Source: Anaerobacillus alkaliphilus | GTDB lineage: Bacteria > Bacillota > Bacilli > Bacillales > Anaerobacillaceae | Assembly (NCBI RefSeq): GCF_004116265.1 | Contig: NZ_QOUX01000032.1 | Location: forward strand, 203,959 to 267,958 | Reading direction: 5' to 3' | DNA: 64,000 nt | Shown: positions 38,624-47,865 of the stretch, in pieces | Layout: each line of letters begins with the position of its first letter | Numbering within the stretch: position 1 is the stretch's first letter | Made by a program: the position numbers and the translations under genes | The notes under the pieces: generated by a model | What the model was told of the DNA's origin: nothing | What the model saw: the letters and a program-made list of their open reading frames with translations, nothing else | The model's database searches: none

Positions 38624-38844
38624 ATAGGATTGAGTGTTGTTTCATAAATAGGTTAAACGGATGTGATGAACTGTTTAAATCCTTAGAGAAACAGCCAGAT
38701 ATCCAAGTCACTACTCTTAACTGTATCGGAAATTGTCTCATTTGTGCAGAACGTTTTCACTGTATTGTTAATGGAGTTCGAGTTGTTGCTACCTCAGAAG
38801 AAGAGCTCCGTCAATTGATTGTAGTGAACCTCCAAAAAAAATAA
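38620..38844 (+). CDS. DUF1450 (YuzB-like) Cys-rich small protein
   Basis: 74 residues with ECCFINRLNG, LNCIGNCLICAERFHCIVNG and a final helix. The CIGNCLIC pattern matches CLSFCGRC in YuzB at 44618, so this window carries two paralogues. Thioredoxin-like or metal-binding roles are possible but unproven. Its start overlaps the dehydrogenase stop; a terminator follows. Confidence 0.85.
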   Translation: MNRIECCFINRLNGCDELFKSLEKQPDIQVTTLNCIGNCLICAERFHCIVNGVRVVATSEEELRQLIVVNLQKK

Positions 38845-38853
38845 TTTACCCTC

Positions 38854-38884
38854 GGGCGGATATACTATATCCGTCCTTTTTTCT
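38854..38884 (+). terminator. Terminator after DUF1450 gene
   Basis: GGGCGGATATA pairs with TATATCCGTCC, followed by TTTTTT. Confidence 0.85.
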
Positions 38885-38939
38885 AGTAATTACTGTAAGC
38901 GTTTTATATATTTTTATTTTAAAAAGTCAGAAAATAGTC

Positions 38940-38968
38940 TTGTAAATAGCTAAGTAAGAGACTATAAT
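38940..38968 (+). promoter_or_regulatory. Promoter of hom-thrC-thrB
   Basis: TTGTAA (38940-38945) and TATAAT (38963-38968), 17 bp apart. No T-box or riboswitch is seen in the short leader. Confidence 0.65.
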
Positions 38969-39038
38969 GTCCATTATATATAAACGTTTGTTTTTCTAGG
39001 GAAAACAACTAAGAATAAAAGGTTAGGAGTGAAGGGGA

Positions 39039-40343
39039 ATGACAAATAAAGTATCAATCGGACTGTTAGGATTAGGAACTGTAGGTAGTGGTGTCGTCCG
39101 TATTATTGAAAATCACCAACAAGAACTTCAGCATCAAGTGGGGGCTAGAGTGACCGTAGAAAAAATCCTTGTGAAAGATGCCTTGAAGCAAAGAGCAGTT
39201 GAAATTGATGAAACACTCCTAACTGAAGATCCAGAAGAGGTTATTGCCAATCCTGAGATTGATGTGATTGTTGAAGTCATGGGTGGGACAAATGAAGCTA
39301 GAGACTATATTATTCGTGCTTTAAACAACAAAAAACATGTTGTAACAGCTAATAAGGATCTTATGGCATTGTATGGCGCAGAATTACTAACCGTAGCATC
39401 GAAAAATGGCTGTGATTTGTTTTATGAGGCTAGTGTTGCTGGGGGTATTCCGATTATTCGTTCCCTTGTGGAAGGATTATCTTCTGACCGAATTACAAAA
39501 TTAATGGGAATTGTTAATGGAACAACCAATTATATATTAACGAAGATGAGTAATGAAGGAAGTTCATACGAAGAAGTACTTCAAGAAGCACAAGACTTAG
39601 GGTACGCAGAAAGTGATCCAACTTCTGATGTTGAAGGTCTTGATGCGGCTAGGAAAATGGCGATCCTAAGTACTTTAGGGTTTTCTATGAATATTGCACT
39701 TGAAGATGTGTCTGCACAAGGAATTTCTGAGGTTACTGAAGAAGATTTAGACTATGCAAAACAGCTTGGCTATCGCATGAAACTAGTTGGTATCGCAAAG
39801 CGTGATCAAGGAAAAGTAGAGATTAGTGTCCAACCAACACTTTTGCCAAAAAATCACCCGTTAGCATCCGTTAATGATGTGTTTAATGCGGTTTATGTAT
39901 ACGGGGAAGCTGTTGGTGAAACGATGTTTTACGGACCCGGGGCAGGATCTTTACCGACGGCAACAGCGGTTGTATCGGATATGATTACCGTCATGAAAAA
40001 TATGCGTCTTGGTGTCAATGGCAGAAGTGCGTTGCCGCCACTCTATGAAAAGCAATTAAAAACAGATGAAGAAATCATTTCTAAATATTTCATGAGACTT
40101 CATGTAGAAGATAAGGCCGGAGCATTTGCTGCGATCACAACACTATTCTCCGAAAATAATGTTTCATTTGAAAAGCTTTTGCAGATGCCAATAAAAAACA
40201 AGGATTTAGCTGAAGTTGTCATTGTTACGCATAAAACGAACAAAAAAACGTACGAATTGATCCAAAGTTGCTTACGAGACCTAGATGTGGTGAAAGATGT
40301 GAGGAGCAGCTATCGTATTGAGGGGGTAAGCTACGATGAGTAG
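39039..40343 (+). CDS. hom: Homoserine dehydrogenase
   Basis: 434 residues. NAD(P) site [14 protein letters not shown] at the start, VTANKDLMA, and the substrate motif [13 protein letters not shown] with [11 protein letters not shown]. The last 80 residues form an ACT domain ([18 protein letters not shown]) for feedback by threonine. Reduces aspartate semialdehyde to homoserine. Overlaps thrC by eight bases. Confidence 0.97.
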   Translation: MTNKVSIGLLGLGTVGSGVVRIIENHQQELQHQVGARVTVEKILVKDALKQRAVEIDETLLTEDPEEVIANPEIDVIVEVMGGTNEARDYIIRALNNKKHVVTANKDLMALYGAELLTVASKNGCDLFYEASVAGGIPIIRSLVEGLSSDRITKLMGIVNGTTNYILTKMSNEGSSYEEVLQEAQDLGYAESDPTSDVEGLDAARKMAILSTLGFSMNIALEDVSAQGISEVTEEDLDYAKQLGYRMKLVGIAKRDQGKVEISVQPTLLPKNHPLASVNDVFNAVYVYGEAVGETMFYGPGAGSLPTATAVVSDMITVMKNMRLGVNGRSALPPLYEKQLKTDEEIISKYFMRLHVEDKAGAFAAITTLFSENNVSFEKLLQMPIKNKDLAEVVIVTHKTNKKTYELIQSCLRDLDVVKDVRSSYRIEGVSYDE

Positions 40344-41400
40344 ATGGAAAGGTTTATTACATGAATACAAGGATTTTTTACCCATCAACGAACAGACACC
40401 AATGCTAACTTTAAATGAAGGTAACACACCGTTAATTCGCTTAGACACGCTTTCAGAAAGATGGGGAGTAGATCTCTATGTAAAAGTAGAGGGTGCTAAC
40501 CCTACAGGTTCTTTTAAGGATCGCGGAATGGTTATGGCAGTTGCTAAAGCAAAAGAGGAAGGCAGTAAGACAATCATTTGTGCTTCTACTGGTAATACTT
40601 CCGCAGCGGCAGCAGCCTATGGCTCTAGAGCAGGTCTACGATCAATTATTGTTATACCTGAAGGGAAGATTGCCCTTGGAAAACTTGCTCAAGCGGTGAT
40701 GTATGGGGCTGAGATTTTTGAGATTAAAGGGAATTTTGACGATGCTTTAACCATTGTTCGAAAAATTAGTGAAGTTGAGCCAATTACTCTTGTAAACTCT
40801 GTAAATCCATATCGGATTGAAGGCCAAAAAACAGCTGCCTTTGAAATTTGTGATGCTCTTGGGAAAGCGCCAGATGTGTTGGCAATCCCGGTTGGTAATG
40901 CTGGTAACATAACAGCTTATTGGAAAGGGTTCAAAGAATACCATGACAAAAACCAAACGGGTTTACCTGAGATGCGTGGTTTTGAAGCAGAAGGCTCTGC
41001 AGCGATTGTTCGTAACTCAGTCATTCCAAATCCAGAGACTATCGCAACAGCAATTCGGATTGGTAACCCAGCTAGTTGGAAACAAGCAGTAGACGCTGCT
41101 ACATCATCAAACGGTGCTATTGATTATGTGACAGATGAAGAGATTTTAGAAGCATATCAATTACTTGCTAAAACAGAAGGTATATTTGCTGAACCAGCTT
41201 CTTGTGCTTCGATTGCGGGGTTATTTAAACAGTTGAATAGTGGTGAAATCCAAAGAGGAGCACAAGTTGTCTGTGTCCTAACAGGAAACGGATTAAAAGA
41301 CCCAACGACAGCAATGAACACTATTACAGTAAAACCAACAGTCCTACCGAATGACGAAGATGCTTTCTTAAAGCAAATTCGAGGTGGTGTTTATCAGTGA
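40336..41400 (+). CDS. thrC: Threonine synthase
   Basis: 354 residues. PLP lysine in [11 protein letters not shown]; serine/threonine-rich [13 protein letters not shown] binds the cofactor phosphate; [13 protein letters not shown] is typical. Converts phosphohomoserine to threonine. GGGGGT lies before the ATG, which is inside the end of hom; it overlaps thrB by four bases. Confidence 0.97.
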   Translation: MSRWKGLLHEYKDFLPINEQTPMLTLNEGNTPLIRLDTLSERWGVDLYVKVEGANPTGSFKDRGMVMAVAKAKEEGSKTIICASTGNTSAAAAAYGSRAGLRSIIVIPEGKIALGKLAQAVMYGAEIFEIKGNFDDALTIVRKISEVEPITLVNSVNPYRIEGQKTAAFEICDALGKAPDVLAIPVGNAGNITAYWKGFKEYHDKNQTGLPEMRGFEAEGSAAIVRNSVIPNPETIATAIRIGNPASWKQAVDAATSSNGAIDYVTDEEILEAYQLLAKTEGIFAEPASCASIAGLFKQLNSGEIQRGAQVVCVLTGNGLKDPTTAMNTITVKPTVLPNDEDAFLKQIRGGVYQ

Positions 41401-42320
41401 GTGAACAAAAAGTAATTATTCGAGTTCCGGCAAGTACAGCCAATCTTGGACCAGGTTTTGACTCTGTCGGGCTTGCACTAAATCGATATTTAACTCTAGA
41501 GGTAACAAGAGCAGATAAGTGGGTGTTTCAGTTCATTGGTCCAAATCTAGAGGGTATCTCAACCGGTACTGATAACCTAATTTATGAGATTGCTGAACAG
41601 GTTGCTTCTAAATATCATGCTATCTTGCCTTCGTGCCAAGTCACAGTGAAAAGTGAAATTCCGCTTGGAAAGGGAATGGGGAGTAGTGCTGCCGCCATTG
41701 TTGCAGCGATAGAACTAGCTAACCAAATGGCAAATTTAAATCTAACACAAGATGATAAAATTAGAGAATCAAGTCTTATTGAAGGACATCCGGACAATGC
41801 AGCGGCATCGGTATGTGGTGGACTTGTGATTGGTACTCATAGTGAAAGAGAAACCTTTGTGATGCAGGCAGAAATAGAAGGTGTCGATATTGTTATGATG
41901 GTTCCTTCCCAACAATTACTTACGAAAAAAGCCCGTGGAGTGCTTCCTGAAACAGTGACATTTGCAGAAGCCGTTCAAGCTAGTAGTATTAGTAATGTAT
42001 TAGTAGGGGCATTATTAACGAATAATTGGCCATTAGCAGGTGAAATGATGGTTAGGGACCTTTTTCACCAACCGCATCGTACAGAGCTTGTTCCTGGCCT
42101 ACAAGAGATTATTGAAAACATTAAAGATTATGGTGCATACGGCGCGGCCTTAAGTGGGGCAGGACCTACATTAATTGTTTTTGCGCCAGCAAGTCAAGGT
42201 GATGAGGTGATTTCTGCTCTTCAACAGACATTTACTAGCTTTACATATGATTTAGTTAACGTTGATTCGGAAGGAATTAAAGTAAATGTAGAATGTAGAG
42301 TGAAGAATTATGAATTATGA
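41397..42320 (+). CDS. thrB: Homoserine kinase
   Basis: 307 residues, GHMP kinase. [18 protein letters not shown] at the N-terminus, ATP loop [16 protein letters not shown] and [14 protein letters not shown] near the end. GTG start overlaps the thrC stop. The last dozen residues ([12 protein letters not shown]) and the stop codon are encoded by heptamer-repeat sequence, so the natural C-terminus seems to have been replaced or extended by the repeat. Confidence 0.96.
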   Translation: MSEQKVIIRVPASTANLGPGFDSVGLALNRYLTLEVTRADKWVFQFIGPNLEGISTGTDNLIYEIAEQVASKYHAILPSCQVTVKSEIPLGKGMGSSAAAIVAAIELANQMANLNLTQDDKIRESSLIEGHPDNAAASVCGGLVIGTHSERETFVMQAEIEGVDIVMMVPSQQLLTKKARGVLPETVTFAEAVQASSISNVLVGALLTNNWPLAGEMMVRDLFHQPHRTELVPGLQEIIENIKDYGAYGAALSGAGPTLIVFAPASQGDEVISALQQTFTSFTYDLVNVDSEGIKVNVECRVKNYEL

Positions 42321-42487
42321 ATTATGAATTATGAATTGAAGAGAAAAATGTAAAATGTAGAATGTAGAATGTAGAATGTAAAATCTAAAAAACCAAAATT
42401 ATGAATTATGAATTATGAATTATGAATTGAAGAGAAAAATGTAGAATGTAGAGTGAAGAATTATGAATTATGAATTATGAATTGAAT
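42285..42487 (+). repeat. Large compound heptamer tract in and after thrB
   Basis: Runs of (GAATTAT)n alternate with GAATTGAAGAGAAAA and (ATGTAGA)n; this compound unit occurs twice in near-identical form (around 42309-42380 and 42399-42460). The tract covers the last codons and stop of thrB. It is one of the two longest in the window. Confidence 0.9.
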
Positions 42488-42497
42488 CGGGAACATA

Positions 42498-42537
42498 AGA
42501 AAAACCAGGGTCCTAATGGAACCTGGTTTTTACACGT
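42498..42537. terminator. Bidirectional terminator between thrB and yutI
   Basis: AAAAACCAGG and CCTGGTTTTT flank GTCC...GGAA; U tracts exist in both directions, so it can serve both convergent units. Confidence 0.88.
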
Positions 42538-42540
42538 AAA

Positions 42541-42774
42541 TTAAAATACTTGTTCGATTTCTTTTACTCCTGGTACTTCTTCAAGTAATGCTCTTTCGAT
42601 ACCAGCTTTTAACGTGATAGTAGAACTTGGGCAAGATCCGCAAGCGCCAGTTAAACGAACTTTAACGATACCTTCTTCGTCGATGTCTACTAATTCAACA
42701 TCTCCTCCGTCACGTTGTAAGAATGGACGTAGTTTATTTAAAACTTCTTGTACTTGTTCTTTCATTTCAGCCAT
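42541..42774 (-). CDS. yutI: NifU C-terminal domain protein YutI
   Basis: 77 residues from the ATG that follows AAAGGAGTG. Contains [16 protein letters not shown] and the cluster-binding pair Cys45 and Cys48 ([10 protein letters not shown]). Carries and delivers Fe-S clusters. With sufCDSUB and yutM it completes the usual Bacillus set. Monocistronic. Confidence 0.95.
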   Translation of the reverse strand: MAEMKEQVQEVLNKLRPFLQRDGGDVELVDIDEEGIVKVRLTGACGSCPSSTITLKAGIERALLEEVPGVKEIEQVF

Positions 42775-42950
42775 TAAAAACACTCCTTTCGTGGTTCTTC
42801 TTCAATTATAATATCCATAATGAAAAAAATCCATGAATCTGTTTTGAAATTTACACAAGCTTTTCTAGATTACTGGAAAAGCACTTATTGTGTATTTAAT
42901 TTTATAGTGTGGTACTATAAGAAAAAGTGACTTTGTCAGGAGGAATATTT

Positions 42951-43259
42951 GTGAATAGTCCTGTAAAAATATATGTTTATGGAGCAGAAGTAAAGTGTGC
43001 GAGTTGTGTAAATTTGCCATCTGCATCTGAAACCTTCGAATGGATTGAGGCAGCAGTAAATCGGAAATTTCCGGAAAATCAGTATGAATATATTTATGTT
43101 GATTTACATGCACCTGCAAATGATACAGAACAAGAGATGGCTACAAGAATTGTAGAAGAGGACTTGTTTTACCCAGTAGTCGTAATAAATGATGAAATTG
43201 TAGCAGAAGGCAATCCGAGATTACCTGATATTTACAAAAAGCTAGAACAGTTACAATAA
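42951..43259 (+). CDS. yuzD: YuzD family protein (DUF1462)
   Basis: 102 residues from the GTG after AGGAGGA. Starts VKIYVYGAEVKCASCVNLPS with a CxxC (KCASC) at the end of the first strand, then a helix and RKFPENQYEYIYVDLH: a thioredoxin-like fold. Function unknown. Same place as in B. subtilis, between yutI and yutJ. Followed by a terminator shared with yutJ. Confidence 0.92.
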   Translation: MNSPVKIYVYGAEVKCASCVNLPSASETFEWIEAAVNRKFPENQYEYIYVDLHAPANDTEQEMATRIVEEDLFYPVVVINDEIVAEGNPRLPDIYKKLEQLQ

Positions 43260-43261
43260 CA

Positions 43262-43298
43262 CAAAAAAGCTTGAGGATCATTTCCTCAAGCTTTAACA
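43262..43298. terminator. Bidirectional terminator between yuzD and yutJ
   Basis: AAAGCTTGAGGA pairs exactly with TCCTCAAGCTTT around TCATT; A and T runs flank it on both sides. Confidence 0.88.
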
Positions 43299-43305
43299 CT
43301 ACTTA

Positions 43306-44376
43306 TCAACCAGTATGATATTTATACATCCATAACACACCAGACTTTAACACACGAGGAACACGTCCTAATAGAGTTCGATCACCCATAACTCCAAACC
43401 CGTGTTTCTTCCCAAGTGAGCCAAGGACGCCTTTGAGTTTAATTTTTGGCATCATTTCCGGAAGAGGCTCGTTGTTATGCATTCTTTCCATAATCATAAC
43501 AATTTGTTCGCCTTGTGCCTCAGCTAATTGGGCGCTTGGCGCATGATTTAATGCCGCACAGTCGCCTACAACAAAAATATCTTCATATCCTTCAATATGG
43601 TGATGTTTTGTCAGAATGACGCGTCCCATTGAGTCTTTTTCTACATCTAAATTTCGAACGACTTCATTTGCCTGAATTCCAGCTGTCCAGATTATCGCAT
43701 CTGAATGAGTAGGTTCGTCGTGATTATAGAGAATATTTTCTTCAACTTTTGTAATATTTGCTTGGTTAACTAACGTAACACCATGGTCGATAAGCCATTT
43801 TTGAACATAAAGGTGGAGCTTTGGTGGAAACATTGAAAGAATTGTTTTCCCACGGTCAAAAAGAATTACTTTAAGATCAGGTCTACTTTCACGAAGCTCA
43901 CTTGCTAACTCAACGCCACTTAAACCGCCACCAACAATTGAAACTGTTCCGCCGGGTCCAACGTCTTGGATTTTATGATAAGCCATTCGTGCCTTTCTAA
44001 TAGTCTGTATACTTAACGTGTGTTCAGCAGCACCAGGAACACCATGGTACTTATCTTCACAGCCTAAGCCAATGACAACTTGATCGAATGCAAGTTCTTC
44101 TTCTGAGTTTTTAAAAGAAACTGTTTTTTCATTTAGATTAACTGATTTTATATCTCCGTACTTGATATCTAGTCTCTCATCAGTCGGAAAAGTTACTCTC
44201 AGATGCTGATCAGCTTCTGTTCCTGCAGCTAAAGCATAGTATTCTGTCTTTAAGCAGTGATAAGGAACTTTGTCCACTAAAGTAATACGAAAGTCTGAGA
44301 GTTTGTTGCTTGCTAACAACTTTTGGATTATTCTTAATCCCCCATAGCCGCCACCTAATATAACGATATGTTTCAT
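43306..44376 (-). CDS. yutJ: Type II NADH dehydrogenase-like flavoprotein YutJ
   Basis: 356 residues from the ATG after AAAGGGG. FAD site VILGGGYGGLRIIQKL, the DQVVIGLGCE segment, NADH site SIVGGGLSGVELASEL and the late FVVGDCAAL. Membrane-associated single-subunit enzyme that passes electrons from NAD(P)H to quinone or another acceptor. Companion of YumB (50424) in this window. A 17-bp palindrome lies between it and divergent yuzB. Confidence 0.93.
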   Translation of the reverse strand: MKHIVILGGGYGGLRIIQKLLASNKLSDFRITLVDKVPYHCLKTEYYALAAGTEADQHLRVTFPTDERLDIKYGDIKSVNLNEKTVSFKNSEEELAFDQVVIGLGCEDKYHGVPGAAEHTLSIQTIRKARMAYHKIQDVGPGGTVSIVGGGLSGVELASELRESRPDLKVILFDRGKTILSMFPPKLHLYVQKWLIDHGVTLVNQANITKVEENILYNHDEPTHSDAIIWTAGIQANEVVRNLDVEKDSMGRVILTKHHHIEGYEDIFVVGDCAALNHAPSAQLAEAQGEQIVMIMERMHNNEPLPEMMPKIKLKGVLGSLGKKHGFGVMGDRTLLGRVPRVLKSGVLWMYKYHTG

Positions 44377-44529
44377 AGCATTATTCCCCTTTACGTTTCT
44401 TTCATGTTGTAAACAACCATTAATGGTAAAAATACACATTGTAAACGTTTTTAACGGTGTTTAATTATATTCATCGAAAATGTCCACTTTAAATTCTAAC
44501 AACTTTATGTCATTTAAACAACAACTTTG

Positions 44530-44546
44530 TGACAAAATATTTGTCA
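44530..44546. promoter_or_regulatory. Perfect 17-bp palindrome between yutJ and yuzB
   Basis: TGACAAAATATTTGTCA is a perfect 7-3-7 inverted repeat, lying midway between the two divergent start codons and 19 bp upstream of the yuzB -35. It looks like an operator, but I cannot name the regulator. Confidence 0.6.
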
Positions 44547-44565
44547 TATATTATCCCTAAAAAGT

Positions 44566-44594
44566 TTGACAACAATGTAAGATGCATGTACATT
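44566..44594 (+). promoter_or_regulatory. Promoter of yuzB
   Basis: TTGACA (44566-44571) and TACATT (44589-44594), 17 bp apart. Confidence 0.55.
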
Positions 44595-44617
44595 TGAATT
44601 ATTAAGAGGTGAGAATG

Positions 44618-44854
44618 ATGAGACCAATCATAGAATTTTGTGCAACAAACTTAGCTAGTGGTAGTCAAAAAGCATTAGAGATCCTTGAAAAGGATCCTGA
44701 TTTAGATGTGATAGAATATGGTTGTTTGAGCTTCTGTGGAAGATGCTCCAGAAGTCAATTTGCACTCGTCAACGGAGAAGTGGTCACGGGTGAGACAAGT
44801 GAAGAGTTAGTAAAAAAAATATATGCATTTATTGAAGAAAACTTAGTTTTTTAA
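44618..44854 (+). CDS. yuzB: YuzB family protein (DUF1450)
   Basis: 78 residues, as in B. subtilis Yuz[19 protein letters not shown] then [20 protein letters not shown] with three Cys in a CxxxCxxC pattern. Role unknown; possibly redox or metal-binding. Its last codon and stop (TTTTTTAA) are the target of MITE copy 5; the duplication keeps the gene intact. Confidence 0.93.
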   Translation: MRPIIEFCATNLASGSQKALEILEKDPDLDVIEYGCLSFCGRCSRSQFALVNGEVVTGETSEELVKKIYAFIEENLVF

Positions 44855-45016
44855 GGCTCTTTTCGTAAACATTGTGCCTTTTACCTTAAAAAAATTAGGA
44901 TAATACCCTAAAGAAAAGAGCAATACTTACTAAATTAGTGGTGAAATCTTAGTATTTTGTGTAAAAATCCGGCTTTTGGGATTTTTACGAAAGCAACAAA
45001 CTTTGCGAAAACAGCC
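44855..45016 (-). mobile_element. MITE-like element, copy 5 (162 bp), at the yuzB stop codon
   Basis: Minus orientation: begins GGCTCTTTTCGTAAAC and ends CTTTGCGAAAACAGCC. Flanked by a perfect 8-bp duplication TTTTTTAA (44847-44854 and 45017-45024). The left duplicate contains the last Phe codon and TAA of yuzB, so insertion took place exactly at the stop codon without damage. A shorter interior than copies 3 and 6. Confidence 0.92.
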
Positions 45017-45026
45017 TTTTTTAAAG

Positions 45027-45064
45027 AACAGCCCTTAGTCTAATAATGAACTAAGGGCTTTATT
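45027..45064 (+). terminator. Original yuzB terminator, now beyond the MITE
   Basis: AGCCCTTAG pairs with CTAAGGGCT, followed by TTATTATT. It was probably directly after yuzB before the element inserted. Confidence 0.8.
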
Positions 45065-45149
45065 ATTATTTTAAGTACTAGCACATATCAACGCTTTCAT
45101 TAATAAAAAGATTGTAATAAACTGATAAAAAGCTTAAGGGGGCAAGAAG

Positions 45150-45383
45150 ATGATCCCGTTTCAAAATACGTGGCCGTACGAAATATCTGGAAAGGACATC
45201 TATATTCATAACTGTCCTTATTGTGGTAAAGAAAATGTTCTTACAACAATGAAAAAAGGGGACATAGAAAGAGCAAGAGAAGGGATTAAAACATATCTCA
45301 TAATGCCTTGTTGCCTAGAAAAAATGACGATACTTGAAGCAGATGAAGATTACTTTTGGACAGATGAGCGTCTAAGAAAATAA
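45150..45383 (+). CDS. Small zinc-ribbon-like protein (77 aa)
   Basis: AAGGGGG before the ATG. Has CPYC near residue 22 and PCC near residue 53, the layout of a small zinc ribbon or redox pair; the rest is charged (KKGDIERAREGIKTY). I do not recognise the family firmly. It is 20 bp upstream of dapF on the same strand and probably co-transcribed with it. Confidence 0.75.
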   Translation: MIPFQNTWPYEISGKDIYIHNCPYCGKENVLTTMKKGDIERAREGIKTYLIMPCCLEKMTILEADEDYFWTDERLRK

Positions 45384-45403
45384 ATAATCGGTGAGGGATA
45401 AAG

Positions 45404-46249
45404 ATGAAGTTTACAAAAATGCATGGACTAGGAAATTGCTATATTTATGTTAATTTATTCGAAGAAAAGCTTTCAGAAACAGAACTAGCACCATTAGCAG
45501 TAAAAGTAGCCAATGTAAACACCGGAATTGGTTCAGATGGAATGATTTTAATTTGTCCTTCAGACATTGCACCTGTGAAAATGAGAGTATTTAATAATGA
45601 TGGTTCCGAAGCAAAAAACTGTGGGAATGGCCTTCGTTGTGTAGCAAAGTATGTATATGAACACCAGATCGTAACAGAAACAGTCTTTCAAATTGAAACA
45701 CTTGGTGGCCTTGTACAAGCAGAAGTTCATTTGGATGATGAAGGTAAAGTACATCTAGTAACGGTTGATATGGGTGAACCACGTCTAAAGCGAAGTGAGT
45801 TACCAATGCTTGGAGAAGCAGATGCTACCGTGATAAATGAGCTTTTTCAAGTTGGAGAAGAAACAGTTTCTTTGACAGGGGTATCAATGGGCAATCCTCA
45901 TGCAATTATTTTTGTCGATCAAATTGAAAACGCACCAGTAGAAACCATGGGTCCTAAAATTGAAAAACATGAAAAATTTCCAGAGTGGGTGAATGTGGAA
46001 TTTATTGAAGTCGTTTCCGAGACAGAACTAAACTTCCGGGTGTGGGAACGTGGTTCTGGTATTACTCAAGCATGTGGGACAGGCGCATGCGCTGCAGTTG
46101 TCGCAGCTATATTAAATAATCACAGTAAAAAAGGAATAGACGTCACGGTTCATTTGTTAGGTGGGGACCTAATCATAAATTGGACTGAGAGTGGAAATCT
46201 ATTAATGACAGGACCAGCTGAATATATTTGTCGTGGTGAGTTAATGTAG
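45404..46249 (+). CDS. dapF: Diaminopimelate epimerase
   Basis: 281 residues. [11 protein letters not shown] start, catalytic Cys pair in [12 protein letters not shown] and [12 protein letters not shown], substrate loop GSGITQ. Interconverts LL- and meso-diaminopimelate for lysine and peptidoglycan. The stop TAG is formed by AATGTAG heptamer units, and the product ends RGELM exactly there. RBS GGTGAGG. Confidence 0.96.
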   Translation: MKFTKMHGLGNCYIYVNLFEEKLSETELAPLAVKVANVNTGIGSDGMILICPSDIAPVKMRVFNNDGSEAKNCGNGLRCVAKYVYEHQIVTETVFQIETLGGLVQAEVHLDDEGKVHLVTVDMGEPRLKRSELPMLGEADATVINELFQVGEETVSLTGVSMGNPHAIIFVDQIENAPVETMGPKIEKHEKFPEWVNVEFIEVVSETELNFRVWERGSGITQACGTGACAAVVAAILNNHSKKGIDVTVHLLGGDLIINWTESGNLLMTGPAEYICRGELM

Positions 46250-46465
46250 AATGTAGAATGTAGAATTATGAATTGTGAATTATGAATTATGAATTGAAAA
46301 GAAAAATGTAGAATGTAGAATGAAGGAATTATGAATTATGAATTTAAAAGAAAAATGTAGAGTGTAGAGTGTAAAAAAACAAAGTTATGAATTATGAATG
46401 AAAAACCTTTGGGGAGAAGCTGCGAAGCAAGGCCATCACCATTTTACATTCTTAAATCTACATTA
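46243..46465 (+). repeat. Large compound heptamer tract after dapF
   Basis: Starts AATGTAGAATGTAGAATTAT (the first TAG is the dapF stop), then (GAATTAT)n, GAATTGAAAAGAAAA and (ATGTAGA)n, repeated in diverged form; the end is CATTTTACATTC then ATCTACATT inverted. Same compound unit as after thrB. Confidence 0.88.
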
Positions 46466-46493
46466 AAAAAAGGCCCAAGGGCCTTTTTTTAAT
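46464..46493. terminator. Terminator between dapF tract and mqnE
   Basis: AAAAAAAGGCCC pairs with GGGCCTTTTTTT around AA; strong in both directions. The right arm touches the mqnE stop. Confidence 0.88.
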
Positions 46494-47583
46494 ACTCTTT
46501 AATCACATTATAGAATGTATCTCGTTCAACTGGTTTTTTACCTGCACCTTTAATAAGGTGAATTAATTCGTCTCTTGTAATTCCTTGAGATGTAACTGCA
46601 CCAGCAGAGTGGGAGATACGCTCTTCAATTAAGGTACCATGGATGTCACTTGAACCAAATGTTAATGCCATCTGTGTTAATTGAACACCAATATTGATCC
46701 AATAGGCTTTAATATGGTCAAAATTATCTAGCATTAAGCGGCTAATGGCTAAGGTACGCATATCATCAAACGCAGATGTACGACGTTTAATACTTGCGTT
46801 AACACTTTTTGGTTGCACAGCTAATGGAATAAATACCATATAGCCATTTGTTTTGTCTTGAAGCTGACGAAGGCGATCCATATGAATTAATCGCTCTTCC
46901 ATTGTTTCAATTGATCCGTAAAGCATCGTCGCATGAGTTTTTAAGCCTAAACCATGAGCAATTTCATGTGCTTCAAGCCATTGGTCAGTTGAAGCTTTGT
47001 CTGGGCTCATCTTTAAGCGATAACGCTCAGTTAAGATCTCAGCTCCCCCACCAGGCATTGTATCAAGACCAGCTTTAATTAACTCTTTTAGAACATCTTC
47101 CATTGATAATCCTGAAATGCGACTGAAAAATTCAATTTCAGCCCCTGTATAAGCTTTGATTGTACAATTTGGATAATGCTTCTTAAGAGTACGGATTGTA
47201 TCTAAGTAATAATCAAAAGGTACAAGATCATTATGGCCACCTACAATGTGGAATTCGCGTACATTATCGTTCCAACGACGCTCAACATAGTGGAGAAGCT
47301 CGTCCATACTCATTGTATAAGCACCTTCTTCTCCATCTTTGCGCTTGAAGTGGCAGAAGCTACATGTTGCTTCACAAACATTTGTTGGATTAATATACAT
47401 ATTTTCAATGAAGTATACATTATTACCATTTTTCTTCTCGTTTACTTGATTAGCCAGTTGGGCTACTGAAAGTAAATCAGGTGTCTCGAATAAATAAAGA
47501 CCATCTTCAATGGAAAGACGTTGTCCGTGTTGAATTTTCTCTGCGATTTCTTGCATTTGTTTATCTAGAGTGATGATCGACAA
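46489..47583 (-). CDS. mqnE: Aminofutalosine synthase MqnE
   Basis: 364 residues, TTG start after GGAGG (47583). Radical-SAM Cys70, 74 and 77 (NVCEATCSFC), HIVGGHNDLVPFDYY and KAYTGAEIEFFSRI, which distinguish MqnE from MqnC and CofH. It makes aminofutalosine, the second step of the futalosine menaquinone route, which some alkaliphilic Bacillaceae have in place of the men route. No other mqn gene is in the window. Start upstream of this TTG would lack an RBS. Confidence 0.9.
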   Translation of the reverse strand: MSIITLDKQMQEIAEKIQHGQRLSIEDGLYLFETPDLLSVAQLANQVNEKKNGNNVYFIENMYINPTNVCEATCSFCHFKRKDGEEGAYTMSMDELLHYVERRWNDNVREFHIVGGHNDLVPFDYYLDTIRTLKKHYPNCTIKAYTGAEIEFFSRISGLSMEDVLKELIKAGLDTMPGGGAEILTERYRLKMSPDKASTDQWLEAHEIAHGLGLKTHATMLYGSIETMEERLIHMDRLRQLQDKTNGYMVFIPLAVQPKSVNASIKRRTSAFDDMRTLAISRLMLDNFDHIKAYWINIGVQLTQMALTFGSSDIHGTLIEERISHSAGAVTSQGITRDELIHLIKGAGKKPVERDTFYNVIKEY

Positions 47584-47865
47584 AGTGTTTTCCTCCGTTC
47601 TATGGTATATCATTTTACTTAGTTTATCTTTGATGAATAATAATATATGTTATAACTGTTGTTTCGGTAAACGAAAAAACTACTATTCTATATTATCATT
47701 TTCTTATTTCAAGTGTAAAATAATAATGTTGCTAGATTATTGGTTTATTTCTATTTTTACCAAAAATTGTAGAAGAAAGTATTTGTAAAATCTTTGTAAA
47801 ATCGTTAATATAAAGGTAACATATAGATGACAAGCTGTACCAAGCAGAGAGGGTAGGGGTGACAG

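Noticed and set aside
38885..39038. T-box or threonine attenuator before hom
   Set aside because: No T-box sequence (AGGGTGGNACCGCG) and no hairpin with U tract; only a plain promoter.
47570..47788. 72-aa ORF upstream of mqnE on the plus strand
   Set aside because: AT-rich intergenic and antisense sequence, no RBS; composition typical of random AT-rich frames.
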